From Bacteroidia bacterium (GTDB lineage: Bacteria > Bacteroidota > Bacteroidia > Bacteroidales > Prolixibacteraceae), in NCBI GenBank assembly GCA_025358395.1, contig JANYJT010000253.1, forward strand, positions 1 to 20,675: a DNA stretch of 20,675 nucleotides, written 5' to 3'. The notes under the pieces are model-generated. The model saw only the letters and a list, made by a program, of their open reading frames with translations, did not search any database and had not been told where the DNA came from. Of this stretch, positions 8,924 to 16,920 are shown one piece after another. The position numbers and the translations under genes were made by a program. Within the stretch, counting starts at the first letter, position 1. Each line of letters starts with the position of its first letter.

Positions 8924-9955
8924 ATGAAGTACTGGGACGAAATAAATGAGAAATTAAAACCGTGGGTCGACACTGAATTGAATAAAACGGTTGTTGACCT
9001 TTTTGCTGGTTGTGGTGGACTTTCGTTAGGTTTTGAAGCAAATGGATTTAAGACCATTGGGTTTGAGATGGATGAGAATGCTTGCAAAACTTACAATAAT
9101 AATTTGATCGGAAAATGTATAAACGTAAAATTAACGACCGATTATATATACCCATTGGCTGATATTGTAATTGGTGGTCCACCTTGCCAACCATTTAGCG
9201 TTGGAGGGAATCAACTTGGACTTAAAGACTCTAGAGATGGATTTCCAATTTTCTTATCAGCTATCAAACAATTAGATCCAGAAGTACTGTTGTTTGAAAA
9301 TGTACGTGGCATGCTTTATAAAAACAAGTGGTACTTAAAGGAAGTTATTCAGGAACTTGAAAAATTAGGCTACAATATTAATTATGCATTGTTAAATGCT
9401 TTGGATTTTGAAGTGCCTCAAAATCGAGAGAGAATTGTTGTAATAGGATCAAAAAACAAAATCAGCCTACCCAGAAAAGTAAATCGCAAAGTTACAGCAG
9501 GTCAAGCATTAGGGGAACTCGCATTACAATTTGACGATGAATCAAAATTTTTCACGGAATCAATGGACATATATGTAGCTAATTATGAAAAAGCCTCAAA
9601 ATGTATCAATCCAAGAGACTTGTATTTAGACAAGCCTGCAAGAACTTTAACCTGTAGAAATCTGGCAGGGGCAACTGGTGACATGCACCGAGTTCGACTA
9701 AAAGATGGCAGAAGAAGAAGGATTACAATTCGTGAAGCAGCAAGACTTCAAAGCTTTCCAGATTGGTTTGAATTCGTAGGAACTGAAACTCATCAATACA
9801 ATCAAATCGGGAATGCCGTTGCTCCATATTTTGCATTTCATTTAGCTCAAAATATTAAAAACTTCTTGCTGGGAGAATCCAATAACCAATACTTTTTGAC
9901 CGAAAACGAACAATTAAAACTATTTGAAAATGAATCAGTATATCAACCCCGATAA
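8924..9955 (+). CDS. DNA (cytosine-5)-methyltransferase of a Type II restriction-modification system
   Basis: The 343-residue protein transfers a methyl group from S-adenosylmethionine to C5 of cytosine in a specific DNA site. All core motifs are in the canonical order: motif I VVDLFAGCGGLSLGF (23-37), motif IV GGPPCQPFS with catalytic Cys88, motif VI FENV (Glu125), motif VIII QNRER (166-170), a short target-recognition region (about 180-265), motif IX RRITIREAARLQSFPD and motif X NQIGNAVAP (293-301). It is compact, with a small recognition domain. It overlaps the endonuclease gene by 26 bp and is visibly more A+T-rich than its neighbours, consistent with transfer. It protects host DNA from the partner nuclease; the recognition site cannot be read from the sequence. 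Confidence 0.96.
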   Translation: MKYWDEINEKLKPWVDTELNKTVVDLFAGCGGLSLGFEANGFKTIGFEMDENACKTYNNNLIGKCINVKLTTDYIYPLADIVIGGPPCQPFSVGGNQLGLKDSRDGFPIFLSAIKQLDPEVLLFENVRGMLYKNKWYLKEVIQELEKLGYNINYALLNALDFEVPQNRERIVVIGSKNKISLPRKVNRKVTAGQALGELALQFDDESKFFTESMDIYVANYEKASKCINPRDLYLDKPARTLTCRNLAGATGDMHRVRLKDGRRRRITIREAARLQSFPDWFEFVGTETHQYNQIGNAVAPYFAFHLAQNIKNFLLGESNNQYFLTENEQLKLFENESVYQPR

Positions 9956-10943
9956 ATCAAAAACATTCAGAGAAAAAACAGCTAATGTTCAGGAACTTAT
10001 AAATAACACTCTATTTATCCTTGATTGTTTTGGTATACCGCTTGACACTTCGCCACGAAGATTGGAGAGAATGGCAATTGCATTTCTTGCATGTGGTGAC
10101 ATCAAAGTGATTGAAGATTTGAAAATTGCCAAAGATTGGAATAGTGGATACTCATTGAAAACAAGAGATATAATCAACTTTGTAAACGAACATTTCAATG
10201 AAAAAATCAGTTCTGGTTCGTATGATGATATTCGAAGAAAAGATTTGAAATTGTTGACATTATCAGAGGTAGTTTTAAGATCAAGTCCTAATTCTGCAAC
10301 CAATGATTCTACTCGTGGATATTTGTTGAATCCCACTTATGCTGAACTTATTAGAGATTTTGGATCAGATAATTGGTGGCACACAGTTTCAGAAAGGTTG
10401 AAGAACATTGAGCCTTTAAGCCAAAAATTGAAACGTGATCGAGCAATACAAAAAGTAGAAGTAATACTTCCATCAGGTGGTGAGCTTTCATTTTCAGCTG
10501 GTGAACACAATGATTTACAGAAAGCAATAATTGAAGAATTTCTGCCAAGATTCGGACACGGTGCTGAAGTTCTATACGTTGGAGATACATCTGACAAATA
10601 TTTGTATTTGGAAAAGGAGAAACTTGAAAAGTTACTATTTTTTGAGATTTCCCATGAAGAATTGCCTGATATAATTGCATATTCTAAAAGGAAGAATTGG
10701 CTTTATCTAATTGAAGCAGTTCATTCTTCAGGGCCGATAAGTGAAGTCAGACTTTTACAGTTACAAAAGTTGACAAAAAACTGTCCTGTAGATATTGTTT
10801 ATGTAACTGCATTTTTAACCAAACAAAAGTTTCGACAATTTATTACAGAAATAGCTTGGGAAACAGAAGTATGGATAGCAGACAACTTCGACCATTTAGT
10901 TCATTTTAATGGCGACAAATTCCTCGGACCATATAGCGAATAA
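9930..10943 (+). CDS. BsuBI/PstI-family restriction endonuclease
   Basis: The 337-residue product matches the BsuBI/PstI restriction family over its whole length. The N-terminal domain (about 1-175) has RRLERMAIAFLACGDI. The C-terminal catalytic domain shows GEHNDLQKAIIEEFLPRFG (191-209), LYVGDTSDKY (215-224), ELPDIIAYSKRKNWLYLIEAV (245-264, the PD...E catalytic block), YVTAF (291-295) and AWETEVWIADNFDHLVHFNGD (309-329). BsuBI and PstI themselves cut CTGCAG; whether this enzyme does is not deducible. ATG 9930 is preferred over a TTG two codons upstream. The 26-bp overlap with the methyltransferase indicates co-expression with the methylase first. No controller (C) gene or Vsr gene is present. 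Confidence 0.94.
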   Translation: MNQYINPDKSKTFREKTANVQELINNTLFILDCFGIPLDTSPRRLERMAIAFLACGDIKVIEDLKIAKDWNSGYSLKTRDIINFVNEHFNEKISSGSYDDIRRKDLKLLTLSEVVLRSSPNSATNDSTRGYLLNPTYAELIRDFGSDNWWHTVSERLKNIEPLSQKLKRDRAIQKVEVILPSGGELSFSAGEHNDLQKAIIEEFLPRFGHGAEVLYVGDTSDKYLYLEKEKLEKLLFFEISHEELPDIIAYSKRKNWLYLIEAVHSSGPISEVRLLQLQKLTKNCPVDIVYVTAFLTKQKFRQFITEIAWETEVWIADNFDHLVHFNGDKFLGPYSE

Positions 10944-10952
10944 AACTAAGCA

Positions 10953-11084
10953 CGAACGCACAACATCAGCTACCGGCAAATTCGGTAGCAGTGGCTTCCG
11001 GTGGGTATCTTTCCGCTCGGGCTGCTTTTCGGCTTGACAGGAAATCGCCCGCAGTCCGCCCGCGTGTAGCTTCCTACGTTGATA
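10953..11084 (+). repeat. G+C-rich foldable element with attC-like ends closing the restriction island
   Basis: Ten bases after the endonuclease stop the composition jumps to 72 G+C in 120 (10951-11070). The ends are complementary: CAAC (10961-10964) with GTTG (11078-11081), and AGCTAC (10968-10973) with GTAGCT (11066-11071), an arrangement like the R and L boxes of an integron attC site. Inside is a perfect 7-bp hairpin (10969-10975 with 10983-10989, 7-nt loop) and further GGGC/GCCC complementarity. It is non-coding. The outer boxes are imperfect against the RYYYAAC/GTTRRRY consensus, and no integrase gene is in view, so the attC reading is an inference. It could also act as the transcription terminator of the unit. 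Confidence 0.45.
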
Positions 11085-11108
11085 GTAAAAATTCCTTTTC
11101 ATAGCTCC

Positions 11109-14105
11109 TTACTTCATCCTAACCACTGCCGTTCGTTTTCTTCCATCCATCAGCACCTCAAGGGCATGTTCGAAGCGCACCCATCTGACGAATTTTCCTT
11201 CGCGGACCAAACTTTGAGAGGCGAGCAACTTCATGTTTACGAACTCGTTTCCATCCAGGAAAGGAACAGAAAAATAACCTACATTCATCGAGGTTACGTT
11301 GTGGAAAAAGTGAGATCCGAGGGAAGCATCAAGCGGAAAGTCGGGCAATCCGATTTCGACAATCACCTTGGCATTATTAATGTGGGCCCACCTGACGGGG
11401 ATACCGGTAAATTCGTCGCGGGTACCCCATCTACCCGGACCAATCAAGACATACTTGCGATCCTCTTCGCTGAGAAGCTTGTTGAATTCGAGAATTTCGG
11501 CCGCGATTTCTTTGGTTCGTGTGCGGTCGAACTTTTCAATATCAACATAAAGAACATCCTGAATGCCTTTAATCCTGCCATTTCCCATTCCCTTCTGGGA
11601 GAGCAGGACGAGGTTGTTACGGTCGAGCTCATCCAGTTCAATTTCAATGTCGTCCTCCCTGCGGATGAGCGGTTTCAGTTGAAGCAGGTAGAATGTTGGC
11701 CAGCCATTGTCTCCTTTGTTGAGATCGATGGCAAATTCCATCTCAACCGGTGATCCCATGGCCTGCTGAAAGAGTTTCATCAAAGCCAAAAGGCTGTCGG
11801 CCATTGGCACTTGATTGTATTTCAACAGGTTGGCAAAGTCCACCACGCGCGGGCCCCTTGTGCCGATTCCCGGCAGGATCACCTCATTCTCCAGGTCATA
11901 AGTTGAAACGCATTGATCGATGACCCCATCCTTTTCGGCTGCTGAAACCGGATACTTTCTGATTGCGGCCAATTCTCCTTCCCGATACATGTCAAATTCA
12001 CTGTGTGTCAGATCGATGGCATAGAATTCCCTCTGTGTGTCACGAAGCTGGTCTGAAATTCCACCAACGTTGAGCGCAGGATATTTTGGACAAAAACGGT
12101 ATGCCTTTTCGCCTCCGGAGACTGCCTGCCCCAAACCAAGAGCTGCCACGGCAAAGCCATCTTCAGGCTGCATATACGAATAAGGATAGTAATTATAGGA
12201 TTGCGCGATCCCGCTAATGTCGACGTAAAACTTCCCGCTGTGCTCCTTTCCCACCACAGGCTGAATGATGATAGCCATTTTTTCCTCTTCAATTTTATAA
12301 TTGATAGCCTGAAAATAAGATCGGGCATCATTGCTGAAAACGGATGCATAAATCAGTTTGACGGCATTCATCAGCTGCATGAACCGAACTTCCGTATCCG
12401 GATGATTGTTTGGAATAAGATAGGTATCATATACACCGGAAAAAGGCTGGAGCAAGGAGTCTTCAAACAATCCGGACGACCGGATGGCCAAAGGCTGCCT
12501 GATGTGCTGGATGTACTGCATAAGCTTATCCTTCAGGGTAATGCTAAGGTCTCCGTCCAGAAATGCATGCTTAATCTTCTCCTGATCGGTGGAATGAAAC
12601 GCAAGATCAAAAAGATTGTTCGATTCCAGAAATTTGTCAAACTCGATGGCTCCAATGATAGAAGTTGCCGGCATCCTGATGTTTATTCCCGGTAGGATGG
12701 CTTTCATATCAATGTTCTCCAACAGGTTACTCATAAATGCCAGTCCCCTGCCCTTTCCACCCAGCGAACCCAGTCCCATGCGCACAATATACCGGTTTCC
12801 GGTAATCAAGGTAGAATCGAAATTAACGATCCGTCCCCTGTTTTTCTTCTCGCGCACATCCGTGAAGACATTGAGGCAAAAGTCGCGCAGCTTCTCGGTA
12901 TTTTCAAAATCCTCGACTTTGAAAGGAATAAGTCGCTCAGCCATATTGATTTCGCCCCTTGCCATAAGCCAGGTGGAAAAACCATTTTCGCGTGCATGGT
13001 ACAAGAGTGATTCCATCGGCACTTTGGCTACCAGCTCTTCAAATTCATGGAGATTCCGGGCACAGGCAATTTTTTCTCCCTTTTTATCCTTGAAGATAAA
13101 ATCACCAAAACCAAGTTTGCAATTGATAAAATCATGAATATCGTGCGACAAAGTATCTGAATTCTTCGTGATAAAACCGGCTCCAATGGCTTCCGCTCTT
13201 TTCGCATTTTCGATATCATGCGACTGTAAAAGAAGTGGAATGGGATACTTTAGATTTTGACGGGTATATTTTAAGAGCTCAATACCGGCATCCTCATCGT
13301 TGACTCCCTCTTTCGCAAACTTCACATCGGAGATCACACAAAGAAGGTAATCCTTATAATTGTTGATAATATGTACGGCATCTTCGTATGTACTGACAAG
13401 CAGCACCTTGGGCCTCGCACGATATTTAAATATTTTATGCAACTCATCGGTCGAATCGTCAGATACCAGTGATTGTGTCTGAGTCAGCACACTGGAAAAG
13501 AGCAGAGGCAAATACCGCGAATAATATTTAACCGAATCTTCTACCAGAAGTACAATCCTGACACCCCCAAGGATCGTATCCCTATCCACATTGCGCTTGT
13601 CTTCGATGTATTTGATCATGGCAATGAAGACATTTGAGTTGCCGTTCCAAACGAATACACGGTCTATCGCGGGAACCAGTGCGGCAGATCGTTTGAAATA
13701 ACCTACATCGCTGTTGTTGTTGACAAGCAAGAGGATGGGGATTCTGGATTTGTGGGTATGAATCAGTTCTGCCACCTTGATCGGCATCACTTTATCCACC
13801 CCGGCCATGATGATGATCAGGTCGAAATGGCGGCTGTTCAATGTCGGCACAACGTCCTCCGGTGTGTTGACACTGGTGAATCTAGGGGCTGCATAAAGAT
13901 TGAGCTGCAGGTATTCGCCGAAAATTTTATCCGAAAATTGTCCTTCCCTTTCAATGGAATATGCATCATAAAGTGTAGCGAATAGCAACACCTCTTTCAC
14001 CCTGGTTGGCATTAATTCCTGAAAAATATCGCGGTCGGTTTTCCTCCTTTTAAACAGATTAGAGATCGAAATCTGATCCAGTTTCTCTTTTTCCATAGGG
14101 TTCAT
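11109..14105 (-). CDS. Receiver-like domains fused to a PEP synthase/PPDK-type ATP-grasp domain
   Basis: The 998-residue protein has three parts. Residues about 35-170 form a receiver-like fold without an evident phosphoacceptor. Residues about 182-330 form a second receiver: LLVEDS (E189, D190), CVISDV with Asp260 as candidate phosphoacceptor, LLLQSHD, and Lys314 in GFITKNS. From about 430 the sequence matches the PEP/pyruvate-binding ATP-grasp domain of PEP synthase and pyruvate phosphate dikinase: GLGSLGGKGRGLAF (444-457), LAIRSSGLFEDS (539-550), PFSGVYDTYL (554-563) and, late in the domain, EMEFAIDLNK and FYLLQLKPLI. The phosphohistidine swivel domain and PEP-binding TIM barrel of true PEP synthases are absent, so it probably does not make PEP. 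A role as a phosphorelay-controlled ATP-dependent enzyme is inferred. It stands alone between the restriction island and a receiver relic. Confidence 0.85.
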   Translation of the reverse strand: MNPMEKEKLDQISISNLFKRRKTDRDIFQELMPTRVKEVLLFATLYDAYSIEREGQFSDKIFGEYLQLNLYAAPRFTSVNTPEDVVPTLNSRHFDLIIIMAGVDKVMPIKVAELIHTHKSRIPILLLVNNNSDVGYFKRSAALVPAIDRVFVWNGNSNVFIAMIKYIEDKRNVDRDTILGGVRIVLLVEDSVKYYSRYLPLLFSSVLTQTQSLVSDDSTDELHKIFKYRARPKVLLVSTYEDAVHIINNYKDYLLCVISDVKFAKEGVNDEDAGIELLKYTRQNLKYPIPLLLQSHDIENAKRAEAIGAGFITKNSDTLSHDIHDFINCKLGFGDFIFKDKKGEKIACARNLHEFEELVAKVPMESLLYHARENGFSTWLMARGEINMAERLIPFKVEDFENTEKLRDFCLNVFTDVREKKNRGRIVNFDSTLITGNRYIVRMGLGSLGGKGRGLAFMSNLLENIDMKAILPGINIRMPATSIIGAIEFDKFLESNNLFDLAFHSTDQEKIKHAFLDGDLSITLKDKLMQYIQHIRQPLAIRSSGLFEDSLLQPFSGVYDTYLIPNNHPDTEVRFMQLMNAVKLIYASVFSNDARSYFQAINYKIEEEKMAIIIQPVVGKEHSGKFYVDISGIAQSYNYYPYSYMQPEDGFAVAALGLGQAVSGGEKAYRFCPKYPALNVGGISDQLRDTQREFYAIDLTHSEFDMYREGELAAIRKYPVSAAEKDGVIDQCVSTYDLENEVILPGIGTRGPRVVDFANLLKYNQVPMADSLLALMKLFQQAMGSPVEMEFAIDLNKGDNGWPTFYLLQLKPLIRREDDIEIELDELDRNNLVLLSQKGMGNGRIKGIQDVLYVDIEKFDRTRTKEIAAEILEFNKLLSEEDRKYVLIGPGRWGTRDEFTGIPVRWAHINNAKVIVEIGLPDFPLDASLGSHFFHNVTSMNVGYFSVPFLDGNEFVNMKLLASQSLVREGKFVRWVRFEHALEVLMDGRKRTAVVRMK

Positions 14106-14163
14106 TTTGGCTTAGAAAGGTAGCAATTTTAAGGAATTATCAGATCAGGGACAAGAGAATCAG

Positions 14164-14295
14164 AAAAAAATCATTATTGCCCAGACAGCTTATGCGCTTG
14201 CCGGTGACAGGGAAAAGGCGATTGATGCCGGATGCAACGATTATATATAAAAACCCATTAAGAAAGAACATCCAATAGATCTGATACACAAATAG
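14164..14295 (+). pseudogene. Relic of a response-regulator receiver domain (C-terminal part)
   Basis: On the plus strand the frame at 14164-14295 reads KKIIIAQTAYALAGDREKAIDAGCNDYI, then a TAA stop (14248-14250), then KPIKKEHPIDLIHK and TAG. This is the beta4-alpha4-beta5 end of a receiver domain from hybrid histidine kinases or response regulators, where the family has AQTAYAL..GDREKAIEAGC.DYISKPI; the stop replaces the residue before the conserved KP. No start, upstream receiver part or kinase is present; the codons before 14164 are not recognisable. It is a gene remnant, not a functional gene. Confidence 0.85.
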
Positions 14296-14312
14296 ATTAA
14301 ATGGTAATTGCC

Positions 14313-15578
14313 TTACCGGCTATTAAGTAAATAGAATTCAGCATCTACATTCCATAATCCATTGTGCATTGTACAAAGCCTGTCGAGTTCGGCAAAGAGC
14401 GGATCTGTTTTACCTCTTTTTGCAAATTCAGAAATCGGTGTTAATGGCATTTCTATGTGGTTGTAGATCAATTTTTTCCCTCCGGGGATTTCGGGAAGAT
14501 GGAGGGTCGCATCAATGACTGCATTTAGACCACCTATGTGAGTGACCAGTCCGGCGGGATCCAGGCCATCAGACATCAGCCGGATGGCTTCTTTCATGTC
14601 ATCGGTATTTCCGCCACTTGTGCCAACTAAATGTGTATAGGCGTAATGTACATTGTAGAAATTGATTTTCGCGCTGAATTCAGGATTTGAAGGACCTGCA
14701 AAAAAGTTGAGGCAACCATCAAATGCCAGCAGGGCATCAGCCTGCTCTACGACCGGAGTCACCGGTGCAAAAACGAACACATCATCGTATCCGGTATCCC
14801 CCGTCAGGGATTTAAGAGACTTTACAGGGTCAGCATAATTGGAGGTATTTATATACCGGAGTTCAATCCCCCTTGATGCAGCAAAATCAACCGTATAAAG
14901 GGATGCAGCCCGGTCGAGCCGGGATTGTTCGATGTCGGTTACCACCAAAAGTGCCGGTTTACGATCCTCCCGGTTTAAGACATAGTTGATGGCCGCAAGT
15001 CCCATCGGACCAACTCCTGCAAGAATAGCCATCTTCCCGCCATCGACAATTTCCATGTTGTGAATGTACGAACCCGGGGTGATGTGGTAATTCGCGTGCA
15101 TGGCGCCGATGACGCAGGAGAGCGGTTCGGCAAGCGATGCAGGATAGAAGCCGGCACCTGAAAATGGCAAAAGCGCGCCAAGCTCCATGACCTCGTTCGG
15201 GATGATCACATAGGTTGCATCACCTCCGATAAACGGATAGGAGTATCCCGGGGCACTGAGAACTCCAACGGGTCCATCGGCATAATTCAATGCCGGCTGG
15301 ATCGAAAATTTATCTCCGGGTTTGAATTGATTGCTCCATTTGGATCCAACTTCAACCAATTCGCCGGCAAATTCATGCCCGATGATAATCGGATTTTCGG
15401 CTACATCGTCAGGAATGCGCTTGTGGTCAGCTCCTTGCGATGCCGCCTTGTAGGATGACATGCACAAAGAGTCGCAAATCACTTTGGCAAGAATCTCATT
15501 TTCTTTGATGGCAGGAAGTTCAAACTCTTCCAACCGAAGCTCTTTCTTCCCGTACAATCGGACGGCTTTTGTTTTCAT
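14313..15578 (-). CDS. MDR-family dehydrogenase, L-sorbose-1-phosphate reductase-like
   Basis: The 421-residue product is a medium-chain dehydrogenase closest in appearance to SorE-type L-sorbose-1-phosphate reductases. It would interconvert a ketose (phosphate) and a polyol with NAD(P)H. Visible features are SLCMSSYKAA with Cys39 as a zinc ligand, IIIGHEFAGELVEVG (His68, Glu69), SLAEPLSC (Glu151), and the Rossmann loop AGVGPMG (187-193). The four-cysteine structural zinc loop of ordinary alcohol dehydrogenases is missing; a QPALNYADGPVGVLSAPGYS segment stands there, as in SorE-like proteins. ATG 15578 is chosen because an upstream in-frame ATG (15623) would translate the palindromic repeat. 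It is the last gene of the E1-PHP-SDR-MDR cluster, 157 bp after the SDR. Confidence 0.85.
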   Translation of the reverse strand: MKTKAVRLYGKKELRLEEFELPAIKENEILAKVICDSLCMSSYKAASQGADHKRIPDDVAENPIIIGHEFAGELVEVGSKWSNQFKPGDKFSIQPALNYADGPVGVLSAPGYSYPFIGGDATYVIIPNEVMELGALLPFSGAGFYPASLAEPLSCVIGAMHANYHITPGSYIHNMEIVDGGKMAILAGVGPMGLAAINYVLNREDRKPALLVVTDIEQSRLDRAASLYTVDFAASRGIELRYINTSNYADPVKSLKSLTGDTGYDDVFVFAPVTPVVEQADALLAFDGCLNFFAGPSNPEFSAKINFYNVHYAYTHLVGTSGGNTDDMKEAIRLMSDGLDPAGLVTHIGGLNAVIDATLHLPEIPGGKKLIYNHIEMPLTPISEFAKRGKTDPLFAELDRLCTMHNGLWNVDAEFYLLNSR

Positions 15579-15599
15579 ATTTTTTGTATTTGTTGGGTA

Positions 15600-15621
15600 G
15601 AGACGCATAATTATGCGTCTC
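15600..15621. repeat. Dispersed palindrome, copy 1
   Basis: A perfect 22-bp palindrome whose core is AGACGCATAATTATGCGTCT lies between the SDR and MDR genes. The same 20-bp core recurs at 15708-15727 and 18258-18277, and half of it at 15682-15695. All copies are intergenic. As RNA it forms a hairpin on either strand without a T tract, so an mRNA-stabilising, attenuating or nuclease-trimming role is possible. Confidence 0.85.
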
Positions 15622-15631
15622 ATTTCATTTT

Positions 15632-15727
15632 ACATGCAAATTATGGAAATCCTTATACATGCACATTATGGAAAAATATTCAGACGCATAATTATGGAAA
15701 AATATTCAGACGCATAATTATGCGTCT
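15632..15727. repeat. Degenerate 25-26-bp tandem repeat ending in a palindrome copy
   Basis: Four successive units of about 25 bp are present: 15632-15656, 15657-15681, 15682-15707 and 15708-15727. Each starts ACATGC or AGACGC and contains a (A)ATTATG step. The segments 15670-15695 and 15696-15721 are identical 26-mers. The last unit carries the full palindrome core instead of the GGAAAAATATTC tail. The units thus grade from a non-palindromic to a palindromic form. Confidence 0.85.
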
Positions 15728-15735
15728 CTACATGA

Positions 15736-16920
15736 TCAATTCAACATATTCTGTCCTCCGGTTACCGGGACGGCCTGACCCGTTTCGTATTCCTGTTCAA
15801 TGACATACATCATGGCCCGAAAAACATCTTTGACCCTGCAACCCCTTCCTGCAGGGACCTGTGCTTCGTAAAAGGCTTTGACCTCCACGATGGATTTTGC
15901 TCCGGGAACTTTACCGGCTTTCAAATATTGAACAAATAGTCCCTTTTCAGGATCGCTCCAAAGGGGACCTTCGAAGAAATTTCCCGGACAGATTGAGTTG
16001 ACCTTTATTTGGTGAGGCATCAGCTCAAGGGCAAAGGATTGGGTCAGACCGATTCCGCCAAACTTTCCGCCGGCATAGGCAAAATTCTTGTTGCTTCCTT
16101 TCAATCCGGATTTTGAATTGATCTGGATGATATCAGTATAATAGTTTTTCCTGTATTTCGCCTGAAGCTTCATGACAGCAGAAGCGTATTTTGCACAAAG
16201 AAAATAGCCTTTATAATTCACATCAGTGATAAAATCGAATGTCTCGGGCGTCATCTCTTCCAGGGAGCCTGCCCGCAATACTCCGGCATTGCTGACGATA
16301 AGATCCAGTCCACCAAAGTGTTTGCTGGTAGCAGCAATCATATTTTCAACTGATTCGGCATCGGAGACATCGACTTTCACGAAAAAGGCCCTGTTGCTGG
16401 TGGCAGGTTGGTTTAACTTCTGTGCCATTTTATTCCCCTCCTCTTCGTTCCAATCGGCTATGACTACATTGGCACCTTCCTGAAACAACATTTCAGCGAT
16501 ACCAGCACCGAAACCCATGGCTGCACCGGTCACAATAGCAATTCTATCTGCTAACCGACCGAGTGAAATCGAATAATCACCCTCCTCTTTGCCATGCATT
16601 TCATCCAGCTGAGCAGCATTGGGAGCGAGAGCGATCAAGCCAATCTCCTTGATCCAAATATAGTCAGGATACCAGGAACGCTCCTCCTTCCACATGGATA
16701 ATTTGACTTCAAGATCGGAAAGTACCTCTGATGGTTCTATGGTTTCATCGACTATCAAAATGGTTGACTCTTCCTGCACATAAGGAAGGTTTCTGATCTC
16801 CTGCTCATCCTGAATGGTGGAGAAGATTTCACTGTCGTCTAACCTTAAGGTAAGGACACTATCTCTGGAGGCCAACATCCGCAGAGCGGGAAGTACCTTT
16901 TTTACAATTGTATCACGCAT
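15736..16920 (-). CDS. Short-chain dehydrogenase derived from the bifunctional aldolase/SDR family
   Basis: The 394-residue protein carries a classical SDR domain in its second part: TGAAMGFG (131-138), Asp156 after beta-2 (suggesting NAD rather than NADP), SNAGV (210-214), Asn235, Ser269, Tyr282 and Lys286 of the catalytic tetrad, and the CPGNFFEGPLW substrate loop. The first 115 residues (LPALRMLASRDSVLTLRLDDS to YIWIKEIGLIALAP) resemble the segment between the class II aldolase and SDR domains of bifunctional rhamnulose-phosphate aldolase/dehydrogenase (YuxG-type) proteins, but the aldolase domain itself is absent. It overlaps the PHP gene by 8 bp (ATG inside the PHP end), so the two are translationally coupled. 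Likely activity is oxidation of a polyol or sugar hydroxyl; the substrate is unknown. Confidence 0.87.
   Translation of the reverse strand: MRDTIVKKVLPALRMLASRDSVLTLRLDDSEIFSTIQDEQEIRNLPYVQEESTILIVDETIEPSEVLSDLEVKLSMWKEERSWYPDYIWIKEIGLIALAPNAAQLDEMHGKEEGDYSISLGRLADRIAIVTGAAMGFGAGIAEMLFQEGANVVIADWNEEEGNKMAQKLNQPATSNRAFFVKVDVSDAESVENMIAATSKHFGGLDLIVSNAGVLRAGSLEEMTPETFDFITDVNYKGYFLCAKYASAVMKLQAKYRKNYYTDIIQINSKSGLKGSNKNFAYAGGKFGGIGLTQSFALELMPHQIKVNSICPGNFFEGPLWSDPEKGLFVQYLKAGKVPGAKSIVEVKAFYEAQVPAGRGCRVKDVFRAMMYVIEQEYETGQAVPVTGGQNMLN

Noticed and set aside
9924..9929. TTG start two codons upstream for the endonuclease
   Set aside because: ATG at 9930 is available, gives the same protein minus two residues, and no ribosome binding site favours the TTG.
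11079..11753. Plus-strand open frame opposite the 998-residue gene
   Set aside because: It overlaps conserved coding sequence of the ATP-grasp protein on the other strand and resembles no family.
15579..15623. N-terminal extension of the MDR from an upstream ATG
   Set aside because: These 15 codons translate part of the palindromic repeat; homologous SorE-like proteins begin at MKTKAVRLYG.
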